Positions 44,500 through 52,957 of a stretch of DNA of 64,000 nucleotides are shown here, piece by piece (position 1 is the stretch's first letter; every line of letters begins with the position of its first letter). This DNA is from CALVGQ01 sp031551965 (GTDB taxonomy: Bacteria; Bacillota_I; Bacilli_A; Erysipelotrichales; Erysipelotrichaceae). The DNA lies in contig JAVBMW010000001.1 in assembly GCA_031551965.1 (NCBI GenBank), positions 1 to 64,000 on the forward strand, read 5' to 3'. The position numbers and the translations under genes were made by a program. The notes below the pieces were generated by a model. The model had not been told where the DNA came from, searched no databases, and saw only the letters and a list, made by a program, of their open reading frames with translations.

Positions 44500-44528
44500 A
44501 TCATAACATGAGGTTTTCTCATTGAAAA
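44500..44528 (-). promoter_or_regulatory. Promoter of the hydrolase-LytTR operon
   Basis: Minus strand: TTTTCA (44523-44528), 17 nt, TATGAT (44500-44505) with a TGT extension. Direct repeats suited to LytTR lie just upstream. Confidence 0.5.
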
Positions 44529-44543
44529 CAGATGCATGGATGA

Positions 44544-44575
44544 AATACATTTATACAAGACAAAATGCATTTTTT
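44544..44575. promoter_or_regulatory. Candidate LytTR direct repeats
   Basis: AATACATTT and AATGCATTT at a 20-nt offset, immediately upstream of the promoter's -35. Two repeats about two helical turns apart are the usual LytTR arrangement. Confidence 0.4.
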
Positions 44576-45088
44576 AAGATAAAGTCAAAAAAAACTATAA
44601 TTTTAAATCATGACATAAATTTATTATGAAGTTCTTCAAGCAAGAAAAAGATCTCTAAAACCAGTATTATACTTGACCTGTCCGAAGTTTTTTAAATTTA
44701 TTTTAAAAATGTCCACAACTAGTAACAACAATTACATGTTCCTTAAAGGTATTGCAAAAAGGTCCAAACGAAGCCAAATACTTCATGAATCAAGAATCAA
44801 TGGCACAAGGAAAACGAAACTGTCGTTGACTCATCAAAAAGGCTTCAACGGTTTCTTTTTTAGGAGGCTGAGAAGGGAAATGATTTTCTCTGTATCCCGA
44901 ATAGTTTTTATTACATTTAAATGTTTTACTACCGTTATGTTTATTTCTTCTATATACTATTTGTAAAGGGTTGGAATATTTCATGTTCACAGAGAAATAA
45001 CGAGCACAAGTGCTTGATAAATCAAAATTTGAACATGAGATAATTATAATTAGGTTTGTTTATTAGATAAACCGAAGGAGATGTAACG
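44576..45088. other. Gene-free region before the ankyrin gene
   Basis: About 510 nt with no supported gene. A 97-codon plus frame and a 66-codon minus frame overlap each other, lack ribosome sites and look degenerate, possibly remnants. An AAGGAG ribosome site for the ankyrin gene is at the end. Confidence 0.5.
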
Positions 45089-46153
45089 ATGGCGAAAAAG
45101 AGAATTACTCTTCCAAAAAACTTTAGAGAGATGATAAAAGAGGGCGATATAGATGCGCTTAAAGCGGTATACGACAAATGCGAACTTCACGCTTATGATA
45201 ATCGCTATAGTATGAATACTGCATTACATTTTTATGGCGTACCAGATGAGCTAGTTTGCTGGCTTGTGCAACAAGGGCTGGATATCAATATCGAAAATTA
45301 TTATGGTCGTACACCGTTATATGTACAAGCAACCATTGGCAGTGATACCGTGAAACTGCTTTTAGATCTTGGTGCCAATATCCAGAAGCCTGATCGTTAT
45401 GGTTCTAGTCCCTTGCACAATGCAGCGAATTTTTGTAGAACAGATACTGTTCGTTTATTGGTTACGTATGGTGCAGATATTCATGCTGAAAACAATAGTA
45501 TGCAGACACCGCTTTCTTCAGCATTGGCACGTTGCCAAAATATAAACATATCCAATATGGCAAAAATTGCTGCTTTACTGTTGGATGCTGGCGCAAAGAT
45601 TACACCGGATATGCTAGAAAGTGTCCAGCGTATTGGTGAAAAATTTGAATTTCATAGAGATGCTTTTAACAAAGATTATCTTGTTGAAACGGATATGGGA
45701 CTGATACAACTCTATTCGCTATTTGGAGTAAAACCTGTTGCAAAAAGGAATATGCACGATGGTGTATCGCCAATAAATGTAACAGGCTATTCCTGGAAAG
45801 AACAATACAATCATCTTTGGGACTGGTTGATCCCATCCAGTGGGGCTGCGAAAACGATACAAGGCGAGGTCATTCGAATTACCGGCCGTGTTCGTGATGA
45901 ATTATATCGAAATGGTGGAGCAAATTGGGATAAGGATTACCGCAAGATGTTAAACGCTCTACTGAACCATTTTTCTTCTGGTGTTGCTCTTTCAGAATTC
46001 GAAATAGAAGAAGCTAAAAGTTTGACATCAAAAATCCATGCAAAAGGCGATGATGACGACAGTATAACTGACCGCCTATGTGAACTAGCAGTTGTATGGG
46101 TATTGAAAAATCCCAATCCAGTACCATTGAGGCACCCAGATTACAATAGATAG
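45089..46153 (+). CDS. Ankyrin-repeat protein with conserved C-terminal domain
   Basis: 354 residues. Four to five ankyrin repeats (about 20-165; NTALHFYGVPDELVCWLVQQGLDIN, GRTPLYVQATIGSDTVKLLLDLGANI, GSSPLHNAANFCRTDTVRLLVTYGADI), then a C-terminal domain with WDWLIPSSGAAKTIQGEVIRITGRV and NGGANWDKDYRKM of unknown function. No signal peptide. Base composition looks clearly higher in G+C than its neighbours, suggesting transfer. AAGGAG ribosome site. Confidence 0.85.
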   Translation: MAKKRITLPKNFREMIKEGDIDALKAVYDKCELHAYDNRYSMNTALHFYGVPDELVCWLVQQGLDINIENYYGRTPLYVQATIGSDTVKLLLDLGANIQKPDRYGSSPLHNAANFCRTDTVRLLVTYGADIHAENNSMQTPLSSALARCQNINISNMAKIAALLLDAGAKITPDMLESVQRIGEKFEFHRDAFNKDYLVETDMGLIQLYSLFGVKPVAKRNMHDGVSPINVTGYSWKEQYNHLWDWLIPSSGAAKTIQGEVIRITGRVRDELYRNGGANWDKDYRKMLNALLNHFSSGVALSEFEIEEAKSLTSKIHAKGDDDDSITDRLCELAVVWVLKNPNPVPLRHPDYNR

Positions 46154-46204
46154 CAGCAAACCTTCAGTTCATCGAATTCCCTTTTAAGCGGAAATTCAAA
46201 AAAT

Positions 46205-46242
46205 AAACAAGACGGCGAAAATTAGTTCTTGCCGTCTTGTTT
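46205..46242. terminator. Bidirectional terminator
   Basis: Perfect 12-bp stem AAACAAGACGGC / GCCGTCTTGTTT with a 14-nt loop. A-rich left and T-rich right flanks serve the ankyrin gene and the converging DUF378 gene. Confidence 0.85.
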
Positions 46243-46286
46243 ACTTATTTTATTGCTGCTTTCTATACGTGACTTATTTTTTCAAA

Positions 46287-46487
46287 TTAATGCTTATCCA
46301 AATCGACAAACAAAAGCATAACATTAATCAATCCAGCTATACCAACTAAAACGTAAATAATCATTGAGATCAAACTTCCAACTCCAAAAATTGTATCAAC
46401 AAGGTTAAACTTAAATAAACCAATCAAACCCCAGTTGAGTGCTCCAATAATAGTTAACGTTAATGCAATCTTCTGTATAGTATTCAT
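46287..46487 (-). CDS. DUF378 family small membrane protein
   Basis: 66 residues with two membrane helices and the family hallmark IGALNWGLIGLFKFNLVDTIFG, then YVLVGIAGL. Function unknown. TTGGAGGT ribosome site. Confidence 0.9.
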   Translation of the reverse strand: MNTIQKIALTLTIIGALNWGLIGLFKFNLVDTIFGVGSLISMIIYVLVGIAGLINVMLLFVDLDKH

Positions 46488-46552
46488 AGTATACCTCCAA
46501 AGATATCTTGGCTTTGTATCACATATTTATACATAATTTTTATTGTACAACA

Positions 46553-47092
46553 CTAATTTCCAGTCACTTCAAACATGAATTGACTAATTTCCTCTATACT
46601 ATCAACTGCTCCATATTTTATCCATTCTATTAATACTCTAAATAGCCCCGAAGAAATAAACTGTGAAAAATATCTTTCATAAAAATGAGAATCATTAAAC
46701 TTTACACTCTCGCTTTCAAAAAAATTAGTTACATAAATACAAAACTGCTCATAGAAGATGTGAGACAAATCCGCAATAACTAACTTATTAATAAATTCTT
46801 TATGATCTTTAAAATATGAGAAAAACAATATTATGCGATTCATTTTATTTTTATTTTCTAAAAGTTCTAATTGTTCTATAAGCTTTTCAAATAACTCACG
46901 AAGATAAAAGATAAGTATATCTTCTTTAGAATCATAGTTTCTGTAAAAGGCAGCACGTGATACACCTGCCACTTTAGTGATTTCAGTTATACTGATTTCA
47001 CTGTAAGAGTGATTATTTAATAATTTCATAAGTGCGGTAAAAACCGATTCTTTTGTAATTCTTTTTTGCGTTTCTGAATATGGTTCAGACAT
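46553..47092 (-). CDS. TetR-family repressor
   Basis: 179 residues. HTH at about 12-58 (FTALMKLLNNHSYSEISITEITKVAGVSRAAFYRNYDSKEDI); the C-terminal ligand domain is of the TetR_C_7/C_33-like type. Divergent from an SDR gene with an operator between, so it likely represses it. GGGAGG upstream. Confidence 0.9.
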   Translation of the reverse strand: MSEPYSETQKRITKESVFTALMKLLNNHSYSEISITEITKVAGVSRAAFYRNYDSKEDILIFYLRELFEKLIEQLELLENKNKMNRIILFFSYFKDHKEFINKLVIADLSHIFYEQFCIYVTNFFESESVKFNDSHFYERYFSQFISSGLFRVLIEWIKYGAVDSIEEISQFMFEVTGN

Positions 47093-47132
47093 GACAAAAC
47101 CTCCCTAAATGTAACAGATGATCTAAAGTCCG

Positions 47133-47160
47133 TTGACATTTCTATAATGCTTAGTATAAA
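47133..47160 (+). promoter_or_regulatory. Promoter of the SDR gene
   Basis: TTGACA (47133-47138), 16 nt, TATAAA (47155-47160). Confidence 0.7.
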
Positions 47161-47173
47161 CTCATTTCGTAAG

Positions 47174-47189
47174 CGTTACAAGTGTAACG
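47174..47189. promoter_or_regulatory. TetR-type operator
   Basis: CGTTACA-AG-TGTAACG, a perfect 7-bp-arm palindrome just downstream of the SDR promoter, where a bound repressor would block transcription. A half-site TGTAACA occurs at about 47110 near the repressor's own start. Confidence 0.65.
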
Positions 47190-47214
47190 TATGAATTCTA
47201 GGAGAAAAACACAA

Positions 47215-47937
47215 ATGAACACTAAATCAAATACTATTTTAATTACTGGAGGCACATCAGGCATTGGATTTGAAATGGCTAAACAACTCATAGCACTTGG
47301 AAATACCGTGATTGTAACCGGCAGAGATATTTCCAAACTTGAAGAAACCAAAAAGAAGTTACCCACAATTCAAACATATCAATGTGATGTTAGTGATTCA
47401 AAAGCAATATTAGAATTGTATAAAAAGGTTGTTGTTGAATTCCCAAATTTTAATATTTTGATCAACAATGCAGGAATTATGAGCGCAATCAATTTTAATG
47501 ATACTCAATTTGATACAATTTGTGATGAAATAGAGATCAATTTAAACGGACCAATTCGCATGGTGCAACAATTTTTACCTCATTTGAAAACACAGTCCGA
47601 ATCAGCAATTGTTAATGTTACTTCAGGTCTTGGTTTTATTGCTTTTAATGATGCACCAATTTATAGTGCATCTAAAATAGGTCTTCATTCTTACACTAAA
47701 TCACTTCGCAAACAGCTTGAAAATACAAGTGTTAAAGTTTTTGAACTGGCACCACCAAAAACAACCAAACCTCTTTTTTATCACTATAGCTCAGATGTTA
47801 ATAAGAAAAACAACATGCCGGAAATGGATATTCCAGATGTTGTTAAATCTATGATTAATGGGTTAAATAAGGACAAGTACGAAATTTTACCTGGATTAAG
47901 TAAGTTGCTTAAACTTGCAGGACAATTCACTCTCTAA
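47215..47937 (+). CDS. Short-chain dehydrogenase/reductase
   Basis: 240 residues, NAD(P)-dependent oxidoreductase of the classical SDR family. Cofactor loop TGGTSGIG (about 12), NNAG (about 84), catalytic Ser in NVTSG and YSASK (Tyr/Lys about 150). It resembles DltE-like members. ATG 47215 has AGGAG upstream; the frame to 47191 would overlap the operator. Confidence 0.9.
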   Translation: MNTKSNTILITGGTSGIGFEMAKQLIALGNTVIVTGRDISKLEETKKKLPTIQTYQCDVSDSKAILELYKKVVVEFPNFNILINNAGIMSAINFNDTQFDTICDEIEINLNGPIRMVQQFLPHLKTQSESAIVNVTSGLGFIAFNDAPIYSASKIGLHSYTKSLRKQLENTSVKVFELAPPKTTKPLFYHYSSDVNKKNNMPEMDIPDVVKSMINGLNKDKYEILPGLSKLLKLAGQFTL

Positions 47938-47942
47938 AAAAT

Positions 47943-47997
47943 AGTTGTGCGTAATTCTTAACTCCAATCTGAGTTTCGTATTTGCCAACTTTTTTTG
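47943..47997. terminator. Probable terminator between converging genes
   Basis: Outer stem AGTTG / CAACT and inner stem AACTC / GAGTT, with six A on the left and seven T on the right. Weak stems. Confidence 0.4.
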
Positions 47998-48012
47998 CAG
48001 ACTGTCTATCAT

Positions 48013-48780
48013 TCATACTTTAACATTTGGATTTGTATACTGACCATGATTCTTGGTCTTATTTCCATATTGAATTGAGAATTTAGGGCAATGATGCAAA
48101 CACCCCAAACACATTACACATTTATCTTTTGTCCATATTGGTTTGTCATCTACGATCTCAATTGCATTAATTGGGCATTTTTTCGCACATAATCCACACC
48201 CGATACAGGTATCTTCTATCACAAAGTTCTTTGTTTTTCTCATGTATTCATAATATGGCTTGTAAATCGGAGCAGTGAAATGAGGCACCTTATTCTTCAT
48301 AAAGTTACCAGAGGATTTCATTAAAATCCGACTTATGATAGCAGTCAGCTGTGGTTCTACTTCATTGTTTATTTGTTCTACTTTTTCTTTGTCAGAAAGA
48401 TCAAACATCGGTGTCCATGTATCTGGCATTCTTACACTATAATAGGCATCGAATTCAATTTTAGCATTTTCCTTTAAATATTTATTTGCATAATAGCCAC
48501 TATGTGCTGGAGTCGTTCCATAGGTAGCAATAAAATAAAAGTATGTTTTTTCTGTAAAATTGAAATCAATAGCTTTCAAAAAATCAATTAATACAGATGG
48601 AATACCCCATGCATATGTAGGTGAAACAATACCTACCATCTCGTTTTTTCCGATATTGTATGATGTGCTTTGTTTAAATCTGCCACTTTCCACTATAGAA
48701 CAACACTCATCTTTCGTGGCAAAAGCGATCTGTTCTGCTACATATTTACAATTACCTGTTGCTGAAAAATAAAATATCAT
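48013..48780 (-). CDS. EFR1 family ferredoxin-flavodoxin protein
   Basis: 255 residues. N-terminal flavodoxin fold (IFYFSATGNCKYVAE binds FMN phosphate; SPTYAWGIPSVL) and a C-terminal 2[4Fe-4S] ferredoxin domain: CIGCGLCAKKCP and CVMCLGCLHHCP (about 190-235). A cytosolic electron carrier. Overlaps the broken TetR gene by 4 nt as the last gene of an old SDR-TetR-EFR1 operon. Confidence 0.92.
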   Translation of the reverse strand: MIFYFSATGNCKYVAEQIAFATKDECCSIVESGRFKQSTSYNIGKNEMVGIVSPTYAWGIPSVLIDFLKAIDFNFTEKTYFYFIATYGTTPAHSGYYANKYLKENAKIEFDAYYSVRMPDTWTPMFDLSDKEKVEQINNEVEPQLTAIISRILMKSSGNFMKNKVPHFTAPIYKPYYEYMRKTKNFVIEDTCIGCGLCAKKCPINAIEIVDDKPIWTKDKCVMCLGCLHHCPKFSIQYGNKTKNHGQYTNPNVKV

Positions 48781-49365
48781 AACATCTCCTTTTTCTCTAA
48801 TGAGCCAAGCAAGTAATCTATACTCTGCAGTGCTTGTTCTTTTGAAAATGTATCTTTTCTAAAAAAGCACCATTCCAAAACCAGTTGTAATGTATTGCTA
48901 TAATGTGCTGCAATCATCTCAAATGGCACAAGGTATTTATCTTGATCAGGGCACTCCCACATGACTGTTTTTACTTGCGAAAATATGTATTTTTTCAAAG
49001 ATTCAATAAATCTTCCATTTAAATCATTGTGCTGCATTATCGGTTCTATTCTATTTCTTTTACTGTCCAGATAGGAATAAAATACGTTCAAAAAGCATTT
49101 GTGTTCTTTTGTTCGGCTCTAACTCTCTATAGTCATCTATTTGAATTTCTTTGCCAATCGTATTCCAACACCAATTAAGCAAATCAAAAATATCCTCAAA
49201 GTAATTATAAAAAGTGGCTCTTGGGTAATTACAGGTTTCGCAAAGTTCATTTACAGTAATATCTTCAAATGCCTTATTTTCCAATATCTTGAAGAGCGTC
49301 TTTGAAAAATCAGCCAGTGTCCGTTCAGCAAATCGATTGGTTTTATTACTCAAGTCATATTTCAT
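48777..49365 (-). pseudogene. TetR-family regulator broken by a frameshift
   Basis: The N-terminal frame (49365 to 49060) has the HTH (FEDITVNELCETCNYPRATFYNYFEDI); the C-terminal frame (49091 to 48777) has the matching TetR ligand domain (YSYLDSKRNRIEPIMQHND). Joining them needs one base skipped in the run of five T at 49090-49094 (minus), giving QMLLNVFYSYL. Either a real disruption or a homopolymer sequencing error. Confidence 0.8.
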
Positions 49366-49748
49366 ATTCTCACTCCTCGGTCGGTATAAAAGTTACGTGT
49401 AAATTTAATCATAAATCCCGATGGTAAAATCTCACTTATAGACCTATAATACTTATAAAATTTCCCCAGTGTGTAAGTTGCTTTTCTTTTCTGTGCTTTA
49501 TCCAGTGATCTTTCTACAATGATCTTCAGATTTAAGAATGGGAGTCGATTTACTTTTTTGCTCTGTGTCATTTCGTTTTTTGCCAATACTCTCATATTCA
49601 TATCACCGCAAGTCTTTGAAAAAGCATCTAACTCTTTTCGTCTTGCGATGATCCAGATCTCATCTAAATCTTTATATTTATTTACTATTGCTTCTGTAAA
49701 TACCATGCCTAATCTAGATGAAGCACCTGTTACAACTGCAATTCTCAT
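49362..49748 (-). pseudogene. SDR dehydrogenase remnant with internal deletion
   Basis: The first 52 residues are the SDR cofactor-binding start (VVTGASSRLGMVFTEAIV, IWIIARR); the rest looks like an SDR C-terminal tail (RSLDKAQKRKATYTLGKFYKYYRSISEILPS). The central part with NNAG, catalytic Ser and YxxxK is absent, so about 110-130 residues are lost in frame. Not active as an SDR. It overlaps the TetR start by 4 nt. Confidence 0.75.
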
Positions 49749-50030
49749 ATAGTAACTCCCTTTTTCACGTGTAAATATATTTGCTTGTGTCTAAGTTGAT
49801 TGTATAGAGGATCAAATAAAAAATCAATATACAACGAGCATCATATGTATACATGTAGACATTATTGAAAAATTGTCCAAGAGACAACCGCAAAGATTCT
49901 CACTCGTAAGATGATAAAAGACATGCTTCTATAAAGTAACTACAAAAATTGAACTACCTACTCCACAAGCAACAAGGATTCCTGGCACTTAGCTTAGGCA
50001 TAACCTTTTTGTTTCGTTTGGAATATTGAA
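49749..50030. other. Gene-free region
   Basis: No ORF of note. It contains ATGTATACAT (49845-49854), a small palindrome that could be a TetR site for the old operon, and nothing else I can support. Confidence 0.4.
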
Positions 50031-50058
50031 AAGCCACGATTTCTTTCGTGGCTTCATT
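50031..50058 (-). terminator. Terminator of the rhamnosidase operon
   Basis: Stem AAGCCACGA / TCGTGGCTT, 6-nt loop. On the minus strand it is followed by TTTTC, on the plus strand by CATTT. Confidence 0.6.
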
Positions 50059-50066
50059 TAAATACA

Positions 50067-50103
50067 TGGCCTCTCGCTAGAACCTAACTAGCAACTGGTT
50101 AGA
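50067..50103 (-). other. Diverged tRNA 3'-end-like hairpin (third att-like site)
   Basis: Minus strand: stop codon of the rhamnosidase gene, then CAGTT, a T-arm-like hairpin GCTAG-TTAGGTT-CTAGC (5 bp, 7-nt loop), GAGAGG and CCA, then a terminator. It aligns by eye, with gaps, to the tRNA-Arg fragments at 61296 and 63335, but identity is modest. Confidence 0.4.
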
Positions 50104-52957
50104 CTACTATTTCTTTAAGTTCATTATTCAATAAAGATATTTCATTATTACTAATATGCCTTGAGAAATGATAATCTGAAAGTAGTAATGATAATGGTTT
50201 ATCATGCATTAAATTCACTATATCATTTTCCTGCTTTAATATTTCGCCTAAATATTGATGTATAATCAATTTTGTTTTGTCATTATTCATTAGTTCAGAA
50301 GTTTTCGTTTCAATGCTATATCGAGGAAGAAAATCTTGTTTTGGAAAATATAATAATTCAAACTTATTTTGAGTTAACTCAAAGTAAATAAACTGATCAT
50401 CTTGGACGAATTCAAAATCATCTTGTGCCATTTTAGGTAATGGTAATCTTACATATGCCTTTGATCCAGTTGGAATAGTAAAATTAATTCTTAGTTCTCC
50501 TGTTTTTAATACTTCCCATTTACTATTAATTAGCCCCATAGAGCTTTGATAATCTACATCAACATAGTGTAACCTACCATCAATGTTTGGATAGAGGTAG
50601 AACTCTTCAAATCCTGGCTTTTTCTCAGATGGCTTAATTCCTGCTGCATCGCTATAAATCCATTCAACTATTGATCCGTATGCATAATGATTTAAGCTGT
50701 TCATACCAGTTTCATTGATCTTGCCATCTGCCTGAATTGAATTCCATCTTTCCCAAACAGTTGTAGCCCCCATTTTCACTTCATATAGCCAACTTGGATA
50801 ATCCTCATTCAATAATAAGTTGTAGGCAAATTTTGCTTGTCCAACTTTAGTAAGAGCTTTGCAAATAAGTGGAGTACCCACAAATCCTGTATCGAGATGC
50901 ATTCCATTATCTGATATCATTTGCACTAATTCATTTCCGAGTCTTAATAAGTGTTCAATTGGCAACAGCTCAAAATAGATTGCTAAAACTCTTGCAGTTT
51001 GAGTATCAATCGTAATTCTCCCATTTAACGAAAAATATTCATTCACTATAGCTTCCTTAATTTTCTGCGCTTTAAATAAGTAAAAATCACTTTCTTCATT
51101 TCTTTGTAAAGCTTTTGCTGCTTTACTTACTAATAGACAAGAATTGTAAAAGAATACGGATGCAACATAGTATGATTCTGTTGCTCCAATAGGGGAATAA
51201 GGATTTTTATAATTGTCTAATGCTAGCCAATCTGCAAAATGAAATCCTGTTGTCCATAGATATTCATTCCCGCTTTCTTTGCAAACCTTAGATTCATAAT
51301 CCACCCAAGATTTCATTCCAGCATAATGATTATTCAGCAAATTTAAGTCACCATACATTAGGTATAAATTCCAAGGAATGATTACCGCTGCATCTGCCCA
51401 GGGTGATGCGCCAAATCCATCAATGAAACCATCAAACTTATTAAATTTTAATCTTGGGACAATATTAGGTACGGCACCATCAATCAAGGATTGTTCATAA
51501 TTTAGATCAATCATATATTTTGTGAAGAATGTTGCTGCATCCATATTATACATGGCAGTAGCACTAAATATTTGAGCATCTCCAGTCCACCCCATACGTT
51601 CATCTCTTTGTGGGCAATCTGTTGGAATATCTACAAAATTACTTTTCTGACTCCAAAATGTATTTTGGATAAATTTGTTTAACAATTCATTTCCTGTATT
51701 GATTGTTCCCGTTTGTTCTAAATCAGAATATACAACACATGCTTTAAAGTCATTAATATTTAAATTTTCTATTCCACTAACTTTTACATATCTAAAACCA
51801 TAATACGTAAAATGCGGTCTTAATTTTTGTTGAATGCCCATTGAATGATAAACAAATTCAGCTTTTGCAGTGCGAAGATTTGCGTTATAAAACTCATCAT
51901 CCTGATAATGTTCGCTATACTGCAATACTACTTTTTTACCTTTTTCAATCTGACATTCAAATTCTACCCAGCCTGCAAAATTTTGTCCAAAATCTAATAC
52001 CCAATTCCCTTTTTTTGTTTTGATTAATTCAATTGGATTAATTATCTCTTTAACTTTTATAGGGACGTTGGATCTTTCAATTAATTTACTCATATCCGTT
52101 TTATCTATTACTTTTGTTTTTTCACAAGAAAAAATAGCAGGTATATTTGAAATGTTATCCAAATATTGGGTACCATATACAACTTCTCCATCATAAATAT
52201 TATTTTCAAGAATCATACTTTTATGATTAGTCCATGTATTGTCAGAAAAAATAATTTCTGTTTCACCACTTCCATATTCAATATGAAGTTCACAAATAAG
52301 AGTCAATTTATCTCCATATAAATTCTCATTCCCACCATCAAAACCAAAACGGCCCTTATACCATCCATTTCCTAAGACTACACCCATTGCGTTTTGGCCT
52401 TTATGCAATAAATCTTTAATATCATAAGTTTGATATTGGATAAATCCGTCGTAACTATGATAACCAGGGTTTAAATATTCATCGCTTACTTTATATGAAT
52501 TGATTTCAGCTTCATACAGGCCTAATCCGGCAATGTAAAGCCTTGCCTTTTTGATGTCACATAATAAATTAAAATCTTTTCTAAAAATAATACTCTGATT
52601 TTTTCTATTCTCTGTTGTTATCCACTGTGCATTCCATTTCTCTTCTAGTTTACCTGTTTCAAACCATGAGATCACACTATCTTCAAACTGAGTACAATCA
52701 ATATCCAAGTAACTTCTTATTTTCCAAAAGTATCTTGTTCTTGGTTCTAAAGTCAAATCAACTTGATAAGAATGATTTGTTATGTTTTTTTGTATTCCGC
52801 TAGTATATAGAAGTTCATTAAAACTCTCATCTGTTGAAATCAATAAACTACTTGCCAAAGTTATTTCATTAATTTCCCAAGAAAAATTTAAACCATTAAA
52901 ACTATAACCTAATGGATTTTTAAGGTGGTTAACTTTTAAATTAATAACCTTTTTCAA
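50099..52957 (-). CDS. GH78 alpha-L-rhamnosidase
   Basis: About 952 residues, cytosolic (no signal peptide). N-terminal beta-sandwich domains, then the (alpha/alpha)6 catalytic domain with the GH78 hallmark DCPQRDERMGWTGDAQ (about 450) and TTVWERWNSI later, and a C-terminal beta domain. Cleaves terminal alpha-L-rhamnose. The likely start is TTG at 52957, overlapping the GH3 stop (TTGA) with AGAGG upstream; ATG 52981 lacks a ribosome site. Last gene of the sugar operon. Confidence 0.93.
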   Translation of the reverse strand: MKKVINLKVNHLKNPLGYSFNGLNFSWEINEITLASSLLISTDESFNELLYTSGIQKNITNHSYQVDLTLEPRTRYFWKIRSYLDIDCTQFEDSVISWFETGKLEEKWNAQWITTENRKNQSIIFRKDFNLLCDIKKARLYIAGLGLYEAEINSYKVSDEYLNPGYHSYDGFIQYQTYDIKDLLHKGQNAMGVVLGNGWYKGRFGFDGGNENLYGDKLTLICELHIEYGSGETEIIFSDNTWTNHKSMILENNIYDGEVVYGTQYLDNISNIPAIFSCEKTKVIDKTDMSKLIERSNVPIKVKEIINPIELIKTKKGNWVLDFGQNFAGWVEFECQIEKGKKVVLQYSEHYQDDEFYNANLRTAKAEFVYHSMGIQQKLRPHFTYYGFRYVKVSGIENLNINDFKACVVYSDLEQTGTINTGNELLNKFIQNTFWSQKSNFVDIPTDCPQRDERMGWTGDAQIFSATAMYNMDAATFFTKYMIDLNYEQSLIDGAVPNIVPRLKFNKFDGFIDGFGASPWADAAVIIPWNLYLMYGDLNLLNNHYAGMKSWVDYESKVCKESGNEYLWTTGFHFADWLALDNYKNPYSPIGATESYYVASVFFYNSCLLVSKAAKALQRNEESDFYLFKAQKIKEAIVNEYFSLNGRITIDTQTARVLAIYFELLPIEHLLRLGNELVQMISDNGMHLDTGFVGTPLICKALTKVGQAKFAYNLLLNEDYPSWLYEVKMGATTVWERWNSIQADGKINETGMNSLNHYAYGSIVEWIYSDAAGIKPSEKKPGFEEFYLYPNIDGRLHYVDVDYQSSMGLINSKWEVLKTGELRINFTIPTGSKAYVRLPLPKMAQDDFEFVQDDQFIYFELTQNKFELLYFPKQDFLPRYSIETKTSELMNNDKTKLIIHQYLGEILKQENDIVNLMHDKPLSLLLSDYHFSRHISNNEISLLNNELKEIVV

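Noticed and set aside
44673..44990. Overlapping plus and minus ORFs of 97 and 66 codons
   Set aside because: No ribosome sites, mutually overlapping, odd composition; at best degenerate remnants, and no transposase motif could be confirmed.
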